A stretch of 64,000 nt of DNA, taken from Diphasiastrum complanatum (lineage: Eukaryota; Streptophyta; Lycopodiopsida; Lycopodiales; Lycopodiaceae). The position numbers and the translations under genes are program-made. Location: assembly GCA_029204225.1 (NCBI GenBank), contig CM055107.1:2345218-2409217 (forward strand). The letters are read 5' to 3'. Every line of letters starts with the position of its first letter. Position 1 is the stretch's first letter. The notes beneath the pieces were generated by a model. The model did no database searches. It was given only the letters and a program-made list of their open reading frames with translations, and was not told the origin of the DNA. This document shows positions 12,155-23,947 of the stretch, piece after piece.

Positions 12155-13457
12155 CGTACAGGGAGTGTACACAGTACATCATCGCCGTTGAAGAGAGCAG
12201 CAGGAGAACTGTCTTCTGAGAGTTCGGGGTTTACGGCGGGTTGAAGACGAAAAGAGAAGCACTGGTGCATGGTTTCTAGTTTATAGAGGCTTGCCAAGCT
12301 CATAAGAGGGATTATTAGCATGTGCATAGCATCAGACAGGGAAAAACTTGGTGAAAAATTGACAGTTTTGAAGCCAGTTGAAAATTGAAACCGGGTTTCG
12401 GGTTACGGTTTTTTATACATAACTGGTGATTTTTTCGCTGTTTGTGCACCGTTTTGGATGCCGTAAGGACAGGATGGAAACTAATTACATTGTCAACTAG
12501 CCGTGGAGAGATTCTGAGGTTTATGTCATAGATTTGTCTCCAGATAGTTAACCTAGCAAATTTGCGGTAAAAGGTGAAAAAAGCCACTTTGTTAAGTTGA
12601 GCTAAAATCACCGTTTCTCCACGGAATTTCATGATTGAACACTCTATAGACTTGGTATCAGTAGGGCGACCCTGCTACATGCCTTAGATTGTGCTCAAAT
12701 TGATCCAAAAACAAAATAGATCAAGCAAAGCCTAGCTTGGGGAGGTGCGGCTGTAGACAGGGAGGTCGCAGACTCTTCGTGCGTGGAACCAGGGTGAAAC
12801 CATAGCGTTTTGGAGTGGACAACATCTACAAGACTCTCCATTGGTGCATAGAAGTGCTTAGATCCGTTGGATAGAGAAGTTACAAGATCAACGGCTCAGA
12901 TTGTGCTACCCAAAAGGGATTCCCACAGTTGGATCAGAATCAACCATTGGATGGAGTCTGAAGGGTTGTTGAAGAGGGCCCTGAAGAAGTGAAGTGCATT
13001 TTGGCCTTCAACTTCATTAAAAATTTTCATACTAAAATTGGAGTTGGGTCCCTTCACAAGTGAAGAGTGAAGTTTCTTCAAGGTGAAGAAACAGTTCAAA
13101 AACTAGAAAAGTCCCTATTTTTGGGTCCTTTGCCCGTTTTGACCCAAACGAAAGGCTATAACCTCCAAACGAAGGGCACTCGGACTGTACCTACAAGTGC
13201 GGTATAACAAAACAGAGTGATTGCAGCAGAGAAAGTGTTCAGAGTGCGCCAGAAGTGATTTCACCATTCCATTGGGCACGTAGTTGGGAGTTGACGGCTG
13301 AGTGCATTTCGGAAGACAACGCCGATTTGGCTTTCAAATTGGTGGCGAGTGGCCTGGTAAGGGAAAAAGTGCAAGTCATTATTTTCAACTTATGACATCA
13401 CTATTGGCCTTGGCATACTGCTTTTAGCTTACGGCGAAAGTTTTAAGCAGTTTTGCG
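12155..13457 (+). other. Leader of copia D
   Basis: About 1.3 kb between the primer-binding site and the gag start, without a convincing frame. A leader this long is at the upper end for copia elements. Confidence 0.6.
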
Positions 13458-13910
13458 ATGGCAAACATGGGAGAGTCCATTTTGAGTGAAAGTAACAAAT
13501 TGGACGGGATTTCCAACTATGCAGTGTGGAAATTCAAAATGAAAAACATACTGATGGAGAAAGATGTGTGGGAAATCGTCACAACTGATGAGAGAAGTCC
13601 GCCAAATGAAGCGGATATCAAAGTGTTCGATAAAAAGATGAGGAAAGCTTTGACCTTCATTAACTTGTCAGTGAAGGACCATATCATTACCCACATTTGT
13701 GATGCTGTTACACCCAGACAGGCATGGGATGTGCTAAAGGAGCAGTTCGAGATGTCAAATTCGTCAAGAATCATGTTTTTGAAGTCAAATCTGAATAATG
13801 CCCACATGGAACAAGGAGAGCACATTGAGGCGTACATGACCAGAATCAAGACAATGAGGGATGAACTGCATTCTATTGGTGAGCGCATACATGACATGGA
13901 GTTGGTGCAC
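13458..13910 (+). pseudogene. Copia D gag, truncated
   Basis: Opens with MANMGESILSESNKLDGISN and continues through the copia gag (UBN2-type) signature: YAVWKFKMKNILMEKDVWE, KALTFINLSVKDHIITHICD, AWDVLKEQFEMSN and HIEAYMTRIKTMRDELHSIG. After about 150 residues (near 13910) homology stops and the frame runs into antisense integrase before ending at 14003. The zinc knuckle is missing. Gag would form the cytoplasmic particle that packages element RNA. Confidence 0.8.
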
Positions 13911-13914
13911 CCAT

Positions 13915-14711
13915 GGTACATCCTTCTCCTTGTGTTTGTCACCTGCAATTCAATCTTTTTTGCACCAAAAGGTTTGTCCCTACCTCTCCAATCTGTCTCT
14001 TGAGGTTGAGTAGTAGTATCTTGAGATGTGTCCTCTTTTTCATCACTTGGAAGGTCAATGAATGGATCATCATCAGGTGGTATCCTCACTATACCATCTT
14101 TCCCACTGGATGTATCTATCTTCTCAGCATCCTCATCTTCATACATCTTGGATTCATCAAATATAACATCACGACTTACATGGATTTTGTTTTCCACTGG
14201 ATCAAAACATCTATAGCCTTTTACATGATCATCATATCCTAGGAATATGCACTTGATAGCTTTTACATCAAGTTTATGTCTCTCTTCCTTAGGAACGTGT
14301 ACAAAGGCCTTACATCCAAAGATTCGCAAGTGGTTCACCTTTGGCTTCTTCTTCGTGAATGCTTCCTCAGGTGTTATCTTTGGTATGGCAATGGTAAGAC
14401 TTCTATTTTGAAGATAGACTGCCGTACGGCATGCTTCTGACCAAAAATCTTTTGGTAGTTTCATCTCAGCTAGCATAGATTTGGCACTTTTCACAATCAT
14501 ACGATTTTTGCGCTCAGCTACACCATTGAGAGCAGGAGTATGAGCTTGCGTAGATTGTCTTTTAATCCCACATTGATCACAAAGATCATTGAAGTCATTA
14601 GACTTGTACTCGCCTCCACTATCTGATCTTAGAACTTTGATCTTCCTACCTGTTTGATTTTCGACCAAAGCTTTGAAGCTCTTGAAGTTGTCAAATGCAT
14701 CTAATTTCTTC
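13915..14711 (-). pseudogene. Copia integrase C-terminal half, inverted inside D
   Basis: Read on the minus strand from 14668 it gives IKVLRSDSGGEY (catalytic D), AHTPALNGVAERKNR (catalytic E), LPKDFWSEACRTAVYLQNRS, LRIFGCKAFVHVPKEERHKL and IFLGYDDHVKGYRCFDP. This is the copia integrase core and C-terminal region without the zinc-binding part. Beyond about residue 255 the open frame is only the antisense of gag and should not be read as protein. It lies opposite to the gag and LTRs of D, so it was inverted relative to its home element. Confidence 0.8.
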
Positions 14712-14925
14712 TAAGGATCAATTGGCCTCGCCACGAGGCAAGTCGACAGGACACGCATCCCGCCAACGGCAACTTGGATCATGCATGGGTTGCCTGAGTG
14801 AATAACTATATGTACAGTGTAATTTCATTTTGAGAAACACAGTTGCTATGTGAGCTTGATGTGGAGAGTGTTTTTCTGTCTGTGTTACTGTGTAGCATGA
14901 TCTGTGTTCCTGTGCAAAGCAAATT
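14712..14925 (+). repeat. 3' LTR of copia D, 5'-truncated
   Basis: 214 bp matching 11923-12136. The missing start coincides with the end of the inverted integrase segment. The right end touches the target duplication gctgc. Confidence 0.8.
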
Positions 14926-15192
14926 GCTGCTATATTACATTGAAGCACAATAAAATAGCAATTACAACCAAAATGACGACATAACTGGGAGGCTCAAATC
15001 ATACATCTCATGGACGGAGCATCACGTAGAGTGTGTCTGGATGATCCATTTATACAATCCATCCATGTACTAATTATAGTAAATGTTTGTCACCTAATTA
15101 GACAAGCCGTTGTACTTGGAAGTATTTGGCTTTTGTGACAACTACATATAGTATATACGGTCAATGAATCAAAGAATGTTAATGCGGACAAG

Positions 15193-17175
15193 CATTAGAG
15201 GAGTTCCAAGCACCAAAAGGGCTGTTTGTCAAGATAATTTTATTGACTATTCAACTATTCAATGTACATGTGGCCAAATAAAATTTTTACACCTGTGAAA
15301 GAACATAACGTTGTTTGTTGGTCTGAAAAATTTGGAATTTTTCGGTAATATTTTGAACATTTCGAAACTCCCACTGGGCAGGGTCTGGAGTTGTGATGTG
15401 ACAATACTTGCTGCCCGCAAGACTCCTAACTGCCCGACTCTTAAAACTTATGGTTAGTAGTAATATATTTTGAGCAAAGCATAGTTAAACAAAATTACAT
15501 GTTTTAAAGAGGGCTGACCAACAAGAAGCTGCAAAACATCATCTACAACAACATTAGCCATTAAACTACAGATGAGTAGAACAACAATATATTTTCTAGA
15601 AATTTTTTATATTTTTATAGAATCATAATCAATATGTGATCATTCCAATGTATTCTACATGAAGAGTAGATCATTTTTGCTTTTTACCTCATCTCCATCC
15701 GAGTTCAAATAAGAAAGTTATGGCTAATCATAGATTTTGATAATGTGGCATATCGCCATGACGCAAGAATAGACCAATTTTCTTTACCAGAATGCAGATT
15801 CTTACGTGGTGGAGACATTCCAATGGTTTCTACATGAAGAGTAGATCATTTTTGCTTTTTACTTCATCTCGATCCGACTTCAAATAAGAAAGTTATGGCT
15901 AATCAAAGATTCTGATGCTGTGGCATATCGCCATGACACGAGAATAGACAAGTTTTTTTACCAGAATGCAGATCCTCACGTGGTGGAGATATTCCACATC
16001 ATCAAATGCCACATCATCAAATAATATAAATGCCACATCATCAAATGCTTATCTGGTACTATAAATCTTTGATCTACCCTTTCTTATCTGAAGTTTGATA
16101 GAGATGAGGTCAAAAGCAAAATTGATCTACTCTTTGCATAGAATATGATGATGTGGCATATCGCCATGACGCGAGAATGGACAAGTTTTTCTTACCAAAA
16201 TGTAGATCCTCACGTGGTGGAGATATTCCACATAATCAAGTGTCGCGTCATCAAAAGCTTATCTTGTACTATAAATCTTTGATCTACCATAACTTTCTTA
16301 TCTGAACTCTGATAAAGAGCAAAATTGATCTACTCTCTGCATAGAATATGATGGAATGTTCGTATCTTGATTATGATTCTATAAAAATTAAGAGCTTGCA
16401 TTTTCATTTCATAATTGACCTCTTTTTAATTTGCATTTTCAAATTTGAAAAAACATAAAAGCAAAATTTAGACCCAACTTCAAATTCTCCCTTATTTTAA
16501 TAGTTTAAGCGAAGAGGATTTGAACCTCTACAAGGTTAAGCCTTGTCTTCCAAACCCTTAATCCTACACAAAGGAGTGGTTAATCTAATAACAGAGGGAA
16601 CATCTTACTCAACCAAGAAGTTGGAAACATCAATACATTATCTACAACAATATTAACTATTAATCTAAGGGAGAGCAGAATAACAATAAACTTGAACATT
16701 GCAAAAAGCAATCACATCACCTACAAGAACAAGACATATAACATCAATAAAAAAAGTTGCAAAAGGAGCCCACATTGCTAAAACTTCCTTACAAAGCTCC
16801 TCAAAGTCATTCTCAGGACGACTCAAAAGTATTTGACAAGCTGACATGCAAATTAGTGTGACAACATGACTGGAGAAATCTAAAAGACTAGAGGTTCTAT
16901 TTATGTAAAACTTCGATCTTTTACACATGAAATTTTGGAGGGAATTTTCTCCCGCTTGTGGTGTGTGCTTTGTTTCTTGGCAGCGTGCTTTGTTTCATGC
17001 GCACTATTAATATACTTCAAAAAATGAGCCAGCCACATAACTTAGACAGCGGGCAGCACCGAAAACTAAGAAAACGAGAAAAAATTTTGGTCATTTTATC
17101 ATTCTCTATCTAACATTCTCTTACTAAGGCACGATTTCTTATACGGCCCTTTTAGAGTCAAAAACTCCTCTAATG
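15193..17175. mobile_element. Fold-back element F
   Basis: About 2 kb inserted in the LTR of C, bounded by terminal inverted repeats: cattagaggagtt on the left and aactcctctaatg on the right, with weaker pairing inward (caaaagggc against gcccttttaga). Inside, 15608-15700 and 16310-16400 are inverted copies of each other (tttttatagaatcataatca against tgattatgattctataaaaa). Units near 15643-15826 and 15827-16000 are direct repeats carrying gtggcatatcgccatgac. No transposase was recognised, so F is probably non-autonomous. A target duplication could not be resolved. Confidence 0.65.
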
Positions 17176-18052
17176 GACGCTGCAAATAGAGCTCTCACTT
17201 TGCATTTTACGTGAAGTGGCTTTCTCTCACTTCGTATTTTTTGGAAGTCACTGAGAACATTCCTTGTTGAAAATAGACGACTGTCGGGTTTTCTCTCTCT
17301 TCGGGATTTTGTGAAAAAGTTGGCAATGCCCTTAAAAAGATGACACTATCCTTTAAAAAGCCGACAGTGCCCTTAAAGCAAGTTAATTTCTTCAAAATAG
17401 TTGAAAGGAAGAAGTTTAAGACAAGTGTCGCTTTTTGAAAAAAGCCGACATTGTCGCAAAAAATTGACACTATCGCATTTCGGAAAAATGCGAAAAAACT
17501 AACATTGTCGCATCAACTTGAATTTGTGAACTATGCTAAAGTGTCTTTTTGAGAAAAGCCAGCATGGTCGCTTTTCGGGGAAAGCCGACACTATCGCTTT
17601 TCGGGGAAAGTCGACACTGTGAAATAGATAATTCATTTTTACAGACTGTAGCGACACTTAGAGTATTTCTGCAGACTGTTGCGACACTTAGTGTATTTCT
17701 GCAGACTGTTAAAAAAAGTAATGTGAATCTGCAGACTTGTTCTAAATGCTAGTTCTTGGAAGTCCTTGAATATGGCCAAGTCTTCAATGACTTCAAGCAA
17801 TGGAACTTTACATCTGAATTTGAAATTATGACAAGATTGGTTACCCTTTGTTGGAGATCAGCCGAAAGCCCGTTGTAGATGTTCTTCAATAATTTGGCTG
17901 TCTAAGTTGCGATTCCTGCAGATATCAGATGAGCAGATGTAAAACCAAAGTTGGTTTCACCTGACCCTAGATCAACGATCAATAAACGTGCAGGAAGAAT
18001 CATGAAAAATAGATATTCACCAAGGAGACAACTGCGGACTTAATTTTCAACA

Positions 18053-18960
18053 GTCCTCCTTAAGGTCACGGTTGGTGCCTTGGTATCTTCATCAGATTCA
18101 GCATGTGAAGAAATTTTGATGCTTGGTCTTGGGAAGCGCTTTGGTGAAAATGTCTGTGACCATTTCTGTTGTGGAGCAATATTGAAGGATCACTTGCCCT
18201 GAGAAAACTTTCTCCTAAATGAAATGATACTGGATTTCTATGTGCTTGGATTTGCCATGAAATTTGAAATTCAGTGACAGTGAAACACAACTCAAGTTGT
18301 CACACAGAATGGTGGTAGCATTGAACTGAGTGTGATGTAGGTCATGAAGTAATAACTTGATCCATACAGTTTCTTTTGAAGCTTGACATGCTGTGATGTA
18401 CTTTGCCTGTGTCGAAGAAAGCGCAATTGATTTTTGATTCCTTGAGTTCCACAAAATTGGTCCCCCTGCCAGATAGAAACAGGACCCGGAGGTAGATTTT
18501 CTAGTAGAGACAGTTCCTCCCCAATCAGAATCGGAGTAGTCTCACAAGACGAGTGGGTCGATAGCATTTCCATCATAACATAAAATGTCATCTAAACTTC
18601 CCTGAATATATCTCATCACTCTCTTTAATGTTTTCCAATGAGAGATCCTAGGATTAGACATGAATTGACTTAATGTGCTAATAGTGTATGCTAAATCTGT
18701 CTAGTACACAACATTGCATACATCAAAGATCCTATTAGTGAATGATAAGGGTATTTTGCTATGTCAAGTACTTCACTATCCGAGTAGGTTTAGTCAATAC
18801 TATACTTGGATCCATTGGAGTATCAATTGGTTTGCAATCAGACATATGAAATTTTTCTAAAATGCCTTTTAGATATGTCTGTTGGCTAAGATAGATCTCG
18901 TAAAGATTTTCGACTCTAGTGCATGTAGTCAGAGTAGTATCTTCCTCGGATATTGTACAC
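18053..18960 (-). pseudogene. Copia C RT tail and RNase H
   Basis: Minus-strand frames show the end of reverse transcriptase (LSQQTYLKGILEKFHMSDCK, PIDTPMDPSIV) and then RNase H (DYSDSDWGG, STRKSTSGSCFYL, IALSSTQAKYITACQASKE, KHIEIQYHF). The conserved SSTEAEY has become SSTQAKY. The frame ends just before the polypurine tract. Several stops and frame changes separate the blocks. Confidence 0.75.
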
Positions 18961-19615
18961 TACTCAGATGAGAAAGTAACAATGTAGCCCTCATCAGTTA
19001 TCTTAGAGACCGATAACAGGTTCTTTGGTAACTGAGGAACGTGAAGGACGTTGGGAATACAAATATATAGATCATTGTTGAATGTGATCTTGACTGTCCT
19101 TTCATCTTCAATGCGTATGGTGTCTGAATCTCCCAGGTAGATGAATTGATCTCTATTGTAAGCTGCATACTCGGTAAACCATTCCTTGTGAGAGGTCATG
19201 TGTTGGGTAGCGCCGTTGTCCAGAAACTGTTGATGTGAGAAGTGATGGCAGTAGAATCAGACATGCTAAGAGTAAAGAACTTCCTTCTAAGATGTACTCT
19301 AGTGGTTACATCATGAGTCTCATAGAGATTTGATAACAAATCTAATGCATCCTTAGAGGTTTTGCATGTGGTAACATGAGATATTTGGGAGTCGGCCAGA
19401 CTGAGTGTGATACATGGTAAGGCCTTTTGATCTTTGATCTTACATGCCTTTGCTTGATCACCATCTTATGGTTTCAGGTCAGCACCTTCTACTACATCCT
19501 TATCTATCAACATCGTCTGGAGTTTTAACTTCCAGATGTAGAAGTTAGACCCATTGAACTTGTCAATGACTCTAACCTTGTTGAATGATGACGAAGAGTT
19601 ACCAATATGAGACAT
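18960..19615 (-). pseudogene. Copia C gag and pre-integrase region
   Basis: Gag starts at 19615 (MSHIGNSSSSFNKV, FNGSNFYIWKLKLQTML) and meets a stop after about 46 codons, with homology continuing (ISHVTTCKTSKDALDLL). 19199-18960 holds the region after the protease (MTSHKEWFTEYAAYNRDQ, VLHVPQLPKNLLSVSKITDE). It then runs directly into the end of reverse transcriptase at 18960, which places a deletion of integrase and most of RT at that point. Confidence 0.75.
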
Positions 19616-19667
19616 CTTAACGGTAACACAAATAGAACAAACTTAGTCTCTCGGTTTATGTGAGCTA

Positions 19668-19680
19668 TACTCTGATACCA
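19668..19680 (-). other. Primer-binding site of copia C
   Basis: Minus strand TGGTATCAGAGTA, complementary to initiator methionine tRNA, three bases from the LTR end at 19684. Confidence 0.85.
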
Positions 19681-19683
19681 ATC

Positions 19684-21253
19684 TGATGGAGCATGAGAGT
19701 ACGAAGAATTCAAACAGAGAAGAGAGCAGGAATATCGCGGAACAACTCTCTCATTACAATCAGCTGCCAGATGCAAAAACAATCTAATAGAAAGCTTATG
19801 CTAAATAAAACCACAACTTTAAGTGTTCTAGTTGCCCAACAGGATCTTAAAAATTAATTCATAAACACAAAAATGAGAGTATAGTCCACCAAAGAGATTA
19901 GAAATGGTTTGTGTGTGTGGTATTACTGGAAATCAGATTCAATATGAAGTTTACTTCTAAAATAGATGGAAGAGCAATATGATATCGCGAGTTCCTTAGG
20001 CGTCAAGGACAACCATCATCTGATCATAAGCGAAGGAGTCGTAGACGTCTGTGTTCAGATCAGAGTGAGTAAACAAGCGCGATCAAACAACGATAAAGTG
20101 CATTCAATCACAACAAGCATTCATCTACGTTATACACAAATAGAAAAGCGTGATGCTGCTATATTACACTGAAAATAGCAATTACAACCAAAATAACGGC
20201 GTAATTGGGAGGCTCAAATCATACGTCTCATGGACGGAGCATCATGTAGAGCGTGCATGGATGATCCATTTATACAATTCATCCATGTATTAATTATAGT
20301 AAATGTTTGTCACCTAATTAGGTAAGCCATTGTACTTGGAAGTATTTGGCATTTGTGAAAACTACACATAGTATATACAGTCAACGAATCAGGGAATGTT
20401 GACATGGACAAAGACGCTGCAAGTAGAGCTCTCACTTTGCATTTTACTTGAAGTGGCTTTCTCTCACTTCGCATTTTTTGGAAGTCACTGAGAACATTCC
20501 TCATTGAAAATAGACGACTGTCGGGTTTTTTCTCTCTTTGAGATTTTGCGAAAAAGCGGACAGTGCCTTTAAAAAGACGATACTATATTTTAAAAAGTCA
20601 ACAGTGTCCTTAAAACAAGTTAACTTCTTCAAAATAGTTGAAAGGAAGAAATTTAAGACAAGTGTCGCTTTTTGAAAAAATCCGACCTTGTCGCAAAAGA
20701 TTGACACTTTTGCATTTCAAAAAAATGCGAAAAAGCTGACATTGTCACAAAAACTTAAATTTGTGAACTATGCTAAAGTGTCGCTTTTTGGAAAAAGCCG
20801 ACATTGTTGCTTTTTGGGAAAAGCCGACATTGTGAAAAAGATAGTTCATTTCTGCAGACTGTAGCGACACTCAGAGTATTTCTGCAAACTGTTGCAACAC
20901 TTAGTGTATTTTTGCAGACTATTGAAAAAGTACTGTAAATCTACAAACTTGTTCTAAATGCTAGTTCTTGGAAGTCGTCTTCAATGACTTCAAGTAATTG
21001 AACTTTACATTTGAACTTGAAATTATGATAGAAATGGTTACCCTTTGCTGGAGATCAACCGGAAGCTTGTTGTAGACGTTCTTCAAATAATTTGGCCATC
21101 TCAGTTGTGATTCCTTCAAGTATCAGATGAGCAGACGTAGAACCAAAGTTGGTTTCTCCTAATCCTAGATCAACGATCAATAAACGTGCATGAAGAATCA
21201 TGAAATAAAATAGTTATTCACCAAGGAGACAACTGTGGGGTTAATTTCCAACA
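19684..21253 (-). repeat. 5' LTR of copia C (about 1570 bp)
   Basis: Complete, uninterrupted copy of the LTR seen in three pieces at 11397-18052. It runs from tgatggagcatgag to ttaatttccaaca. The repeated gccgacattg and gcagactgttgc words around 20560-20930 are shared by both LTRs. Confidence 0.8.
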
Positions 21254-21745
21254 CCAACACAAGTGCCTGATCGTCCAATCACACCGGACAAAATCAGATA
21301 TCTGTTCAAGAAAGTCTAAACCTACTGCATTTCATTGGTAGGGTTTCAGAAAAATTTGATAAACTCAAAGGTACGACAACCATTGAACTGGCAAAGGCAA
21401 AAGCGGTTATCAAAGATTATGAAAAGGCAGCCACTCAAGTGTTGGAAGCCGGTCCCCAGATTCCAGTTCTTGTGATGTTGCAATTCTCTCCTCAGCACCA
21501 AGATCAAGGAGGCTTGAATATAGGTTTGGACGGGCCAGAAATCCAAAATATACCAGGTGTTCAAGCCATAGAAGACCAATAAGTGTTTTTTACCGCACAA
21601 GAAAGACTTCAATACGGCGCGCCTAGAATTTATGGAGAAGGTGCAGTATCATCTTATCAAAGTATGACAAGAGGCCAATCAGAGCCCTAAGTGAATAAAT
21701 CTTGCAAGGTGTCATGGGATCGCCACCAGTTCTTGTGCGGGATAC
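21254..21745 (+). pseudogene. Element E, 3' half
   Basis: A plus-strand frame reads RVSEKFDKLKGTTTIELAKA, KAVIKDYEKAATQVLEAGPQ, then LQFSPQHQDQGGLN. It parallels 29840-30100 (FQTEFDKYRASVTQELAQAK, then ASTSQDQGQQ). Together with 10441-11396 this makes a long coiled-coil, glutamine-rich protein of unknown role. The segment leads into an LTR at 21746. A polypurine tract is not obvious. Confidence 0.5.
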
Positions 21746-22313
<568 letters not shown>

Positions 22314-23947
22314 ACAGTACAGAGAGAGAGTGGGTTAGTAAGACACTTGACACGTCACCCTGCCACCTAGGCTTCACACGTGCGATCAGGAAATGACTGA
22401 AATTGCAATAGGAGGGTGCACTTTTTGTAGGTGGTACCATAAAAAATCCATATCCAACCCAATATGCATCCAATCAGAGGTTACAAGAACTCTTCTAAGG
22501 GTCATTAGAGAGGCATAAAGGCTTCCATCAGGTCCAACAAGCAAACAAAAGCTCAGATCATGCAAAAATTGTATTTATGGAGTCCTTCAACAAGTAAAAC
22601 TTCAAGATATTGGTGCCTAAGCCTTCCATCTCCAAATTGGGTGCATGATGGCTAAAATCAGAGGAAATCTATCATATCTTTTAGCTTGCAAAAAAATCCA
22701 GCAGGTTCAGACCATCTATTGAGAGTTATTCAAGCTCAAAAAACCACAAAAATACACTATTTTTTGATTTTTTGAGACCCTTAATGGTGTCCAATCCTAA
22801 TCAAACTTCATGAAAGCCTTAGTACAACATCATTACACCTCTGATATTAGCCATGGATTTTATGAATATCACCAAAAACATTGAAAAAACCACAAAAAAA
22901 CCATGTTTTAAAACTATTTTCCAACCATTTTTGAAATTTTTTTGTGGATAAAACCCACATGCAAGTGAATTAGGACATATCTACTGTAATTCAATTACCT
23001 GAAAGCACTAAAATATTTGATTTCAGTCAATCATGGTTCATATAGCCCATTTCACTAGATTTTGACCAAGAATCACTATTTTTGACCATAACTATGGCAT
23101 GCAATCATTAGAATCAATCATGATGACTGGAAAACAACAAGTACAAATCTTAAAAACGTTCATGAATAGTAGATTTAGTGAATTTCATGCCAAAACATGG
23201 AATACTAGCTCAAAAACTGCAAAAAATCATAAAAAATCCCTAAATTTCCATTATTTTCTATGGAAAGTTTCCATAGTAATGATCATGCGGTTGATAGCAA
23301 ACCAAAATAAGAGGAGCCACTTACTTGGACGCCAATTCCACCACCAGAAGTAAAAAGCAAAGAGGAAATACCAAAAAGCTGGAAAAAAACAAAAAAGCAA
23401 CTCCACGTTCTGATCGATGCAAAGCCTTGCTCTAAAGATCTATTGTAAGGATCAGCACATGAAGATCTACCTAGATCCTATTGCATGCAACCAAAAGTAC
23501 ACATGTGGAGCCAAAGCACCCAACCAACAAGAAACGAATAGTCAAATCCCTACCCGTTTCGCCCCCGAGCTATGGTGATTGAATGAAAGAGAGGAGAGGA
23601 TCTTGGATGTTAAAAACATGAATTTGGAATGAGGAGTAGGGCGAGTTTCACCATGTTATATAATCTCCAAAAGATAAAGAATCTTCTTTCTAGGATCCCT
23701 CCAATTCTATCAAAAGCAATTGATCTCCTATTCTTGCATAATAGTAGTCAAACACCACGCAAGTGCTCCATAAGTCCAATTATAGGCTTGGGTCGCGATA
23801 AGATTATTAATTACATTATCGGCCAAGTCTGAAATGACGTGGCATAACTAATAATCCTATACCCGCTATCCATGTCAGGAATTATTTCGAATCCCACATA
23901 CGGGACATGGACGTAACATAAAGATAGATGACTTTTACAATTTCACA
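22314..23947. other. Unassigned stretch, probably partly the LTR of copia N
   Basis: No coding frame is convincing. The right end (ttcaca at 23947) is followed by a minus-strand polypurine tract (TTTTAAGGAGGAA), so at least the right part should be the 3' LTR of the copia remnant to the right. I could not place the left end of that LTR. 22700-23260 is AT-rich with repeated ccacaaaaa words. Confidence 0.4.

Larger units (their letters stand above)
11868..14925 (+). mobile_element. Copia D with internally inverted pol, TSD gctgc
   Basis: Bounded by gctgc at 11863-11867 and 14926-14930, a 5-bp target duplication within the LTR of C. The order is 5' LTR, primer-binding site, 1.3 kb leader, gag (plus), an integrase fragment in the opposite orientation, then a 3' LTR lacking its first 55 bp or so. 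Protease, reverse transcriptase and RNase H are gone. The inversion plus deletion must have happened during or after integration, since both LTR pieces still read plus. Confidence 0.8.
11397..18052 (-). repeat. 3' LTR of copia C in three pieces
   Basis: The pieces are 11397-11867, 14926-15192 and 17176-18052, matching 19684-20150, 20150-20400 and 20400-21253 respectively. The left end reads tgatggggcaagg, against tgatggagcatgag at 19684. The right end ttttcaaca is followed by a polypurine tract on the minus strand (AAGGAGGAC, 18053-18061), which marks it as the 3' LTR. Both LTRs contain short repeats built on gccgacattgtcgc (17330-17730 and 20560-20900). Confidence 0.8.
11397..21253 (-). mobile_element. 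Copia C, decayed, with two nested insertions
   Basis: Minus-strand Ty1/copia element. 5' LTR 19684-21253; primer-binding site at about 19668-19680; internal region 18053-19683; 3' LTR 11397-18052 interrupted by D and F. Without the insertions the two LTRs are about 1.6 kb each. The internal region is only 1.6 kb because integrase and most of reverse transcriptase are deleted. Flanks are cagac on the left and ccaac on the right, which do not form a clean target duplication. The element splits E into two halves. Confidence 0.8.

Noticed and set aside
13517..14668. A single 383-residue protein on the minus strand
   Set aside because: Only the first 255 or so residues are integrase. The rest is the exact antisense of the copia D gag, so it is an accident of the inversion.
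16505..16575. A minus-strand tRNA-like stretch (T-arm AGAGGTTCAAATCCTCT and a hairpin ACAAG...CTTGT)
   Set aside because: The T arm is perfect, but there is no room for a variable loop, position 33 is not T and no acceptor stem pairs. It is at best a decayed tRNA piece.
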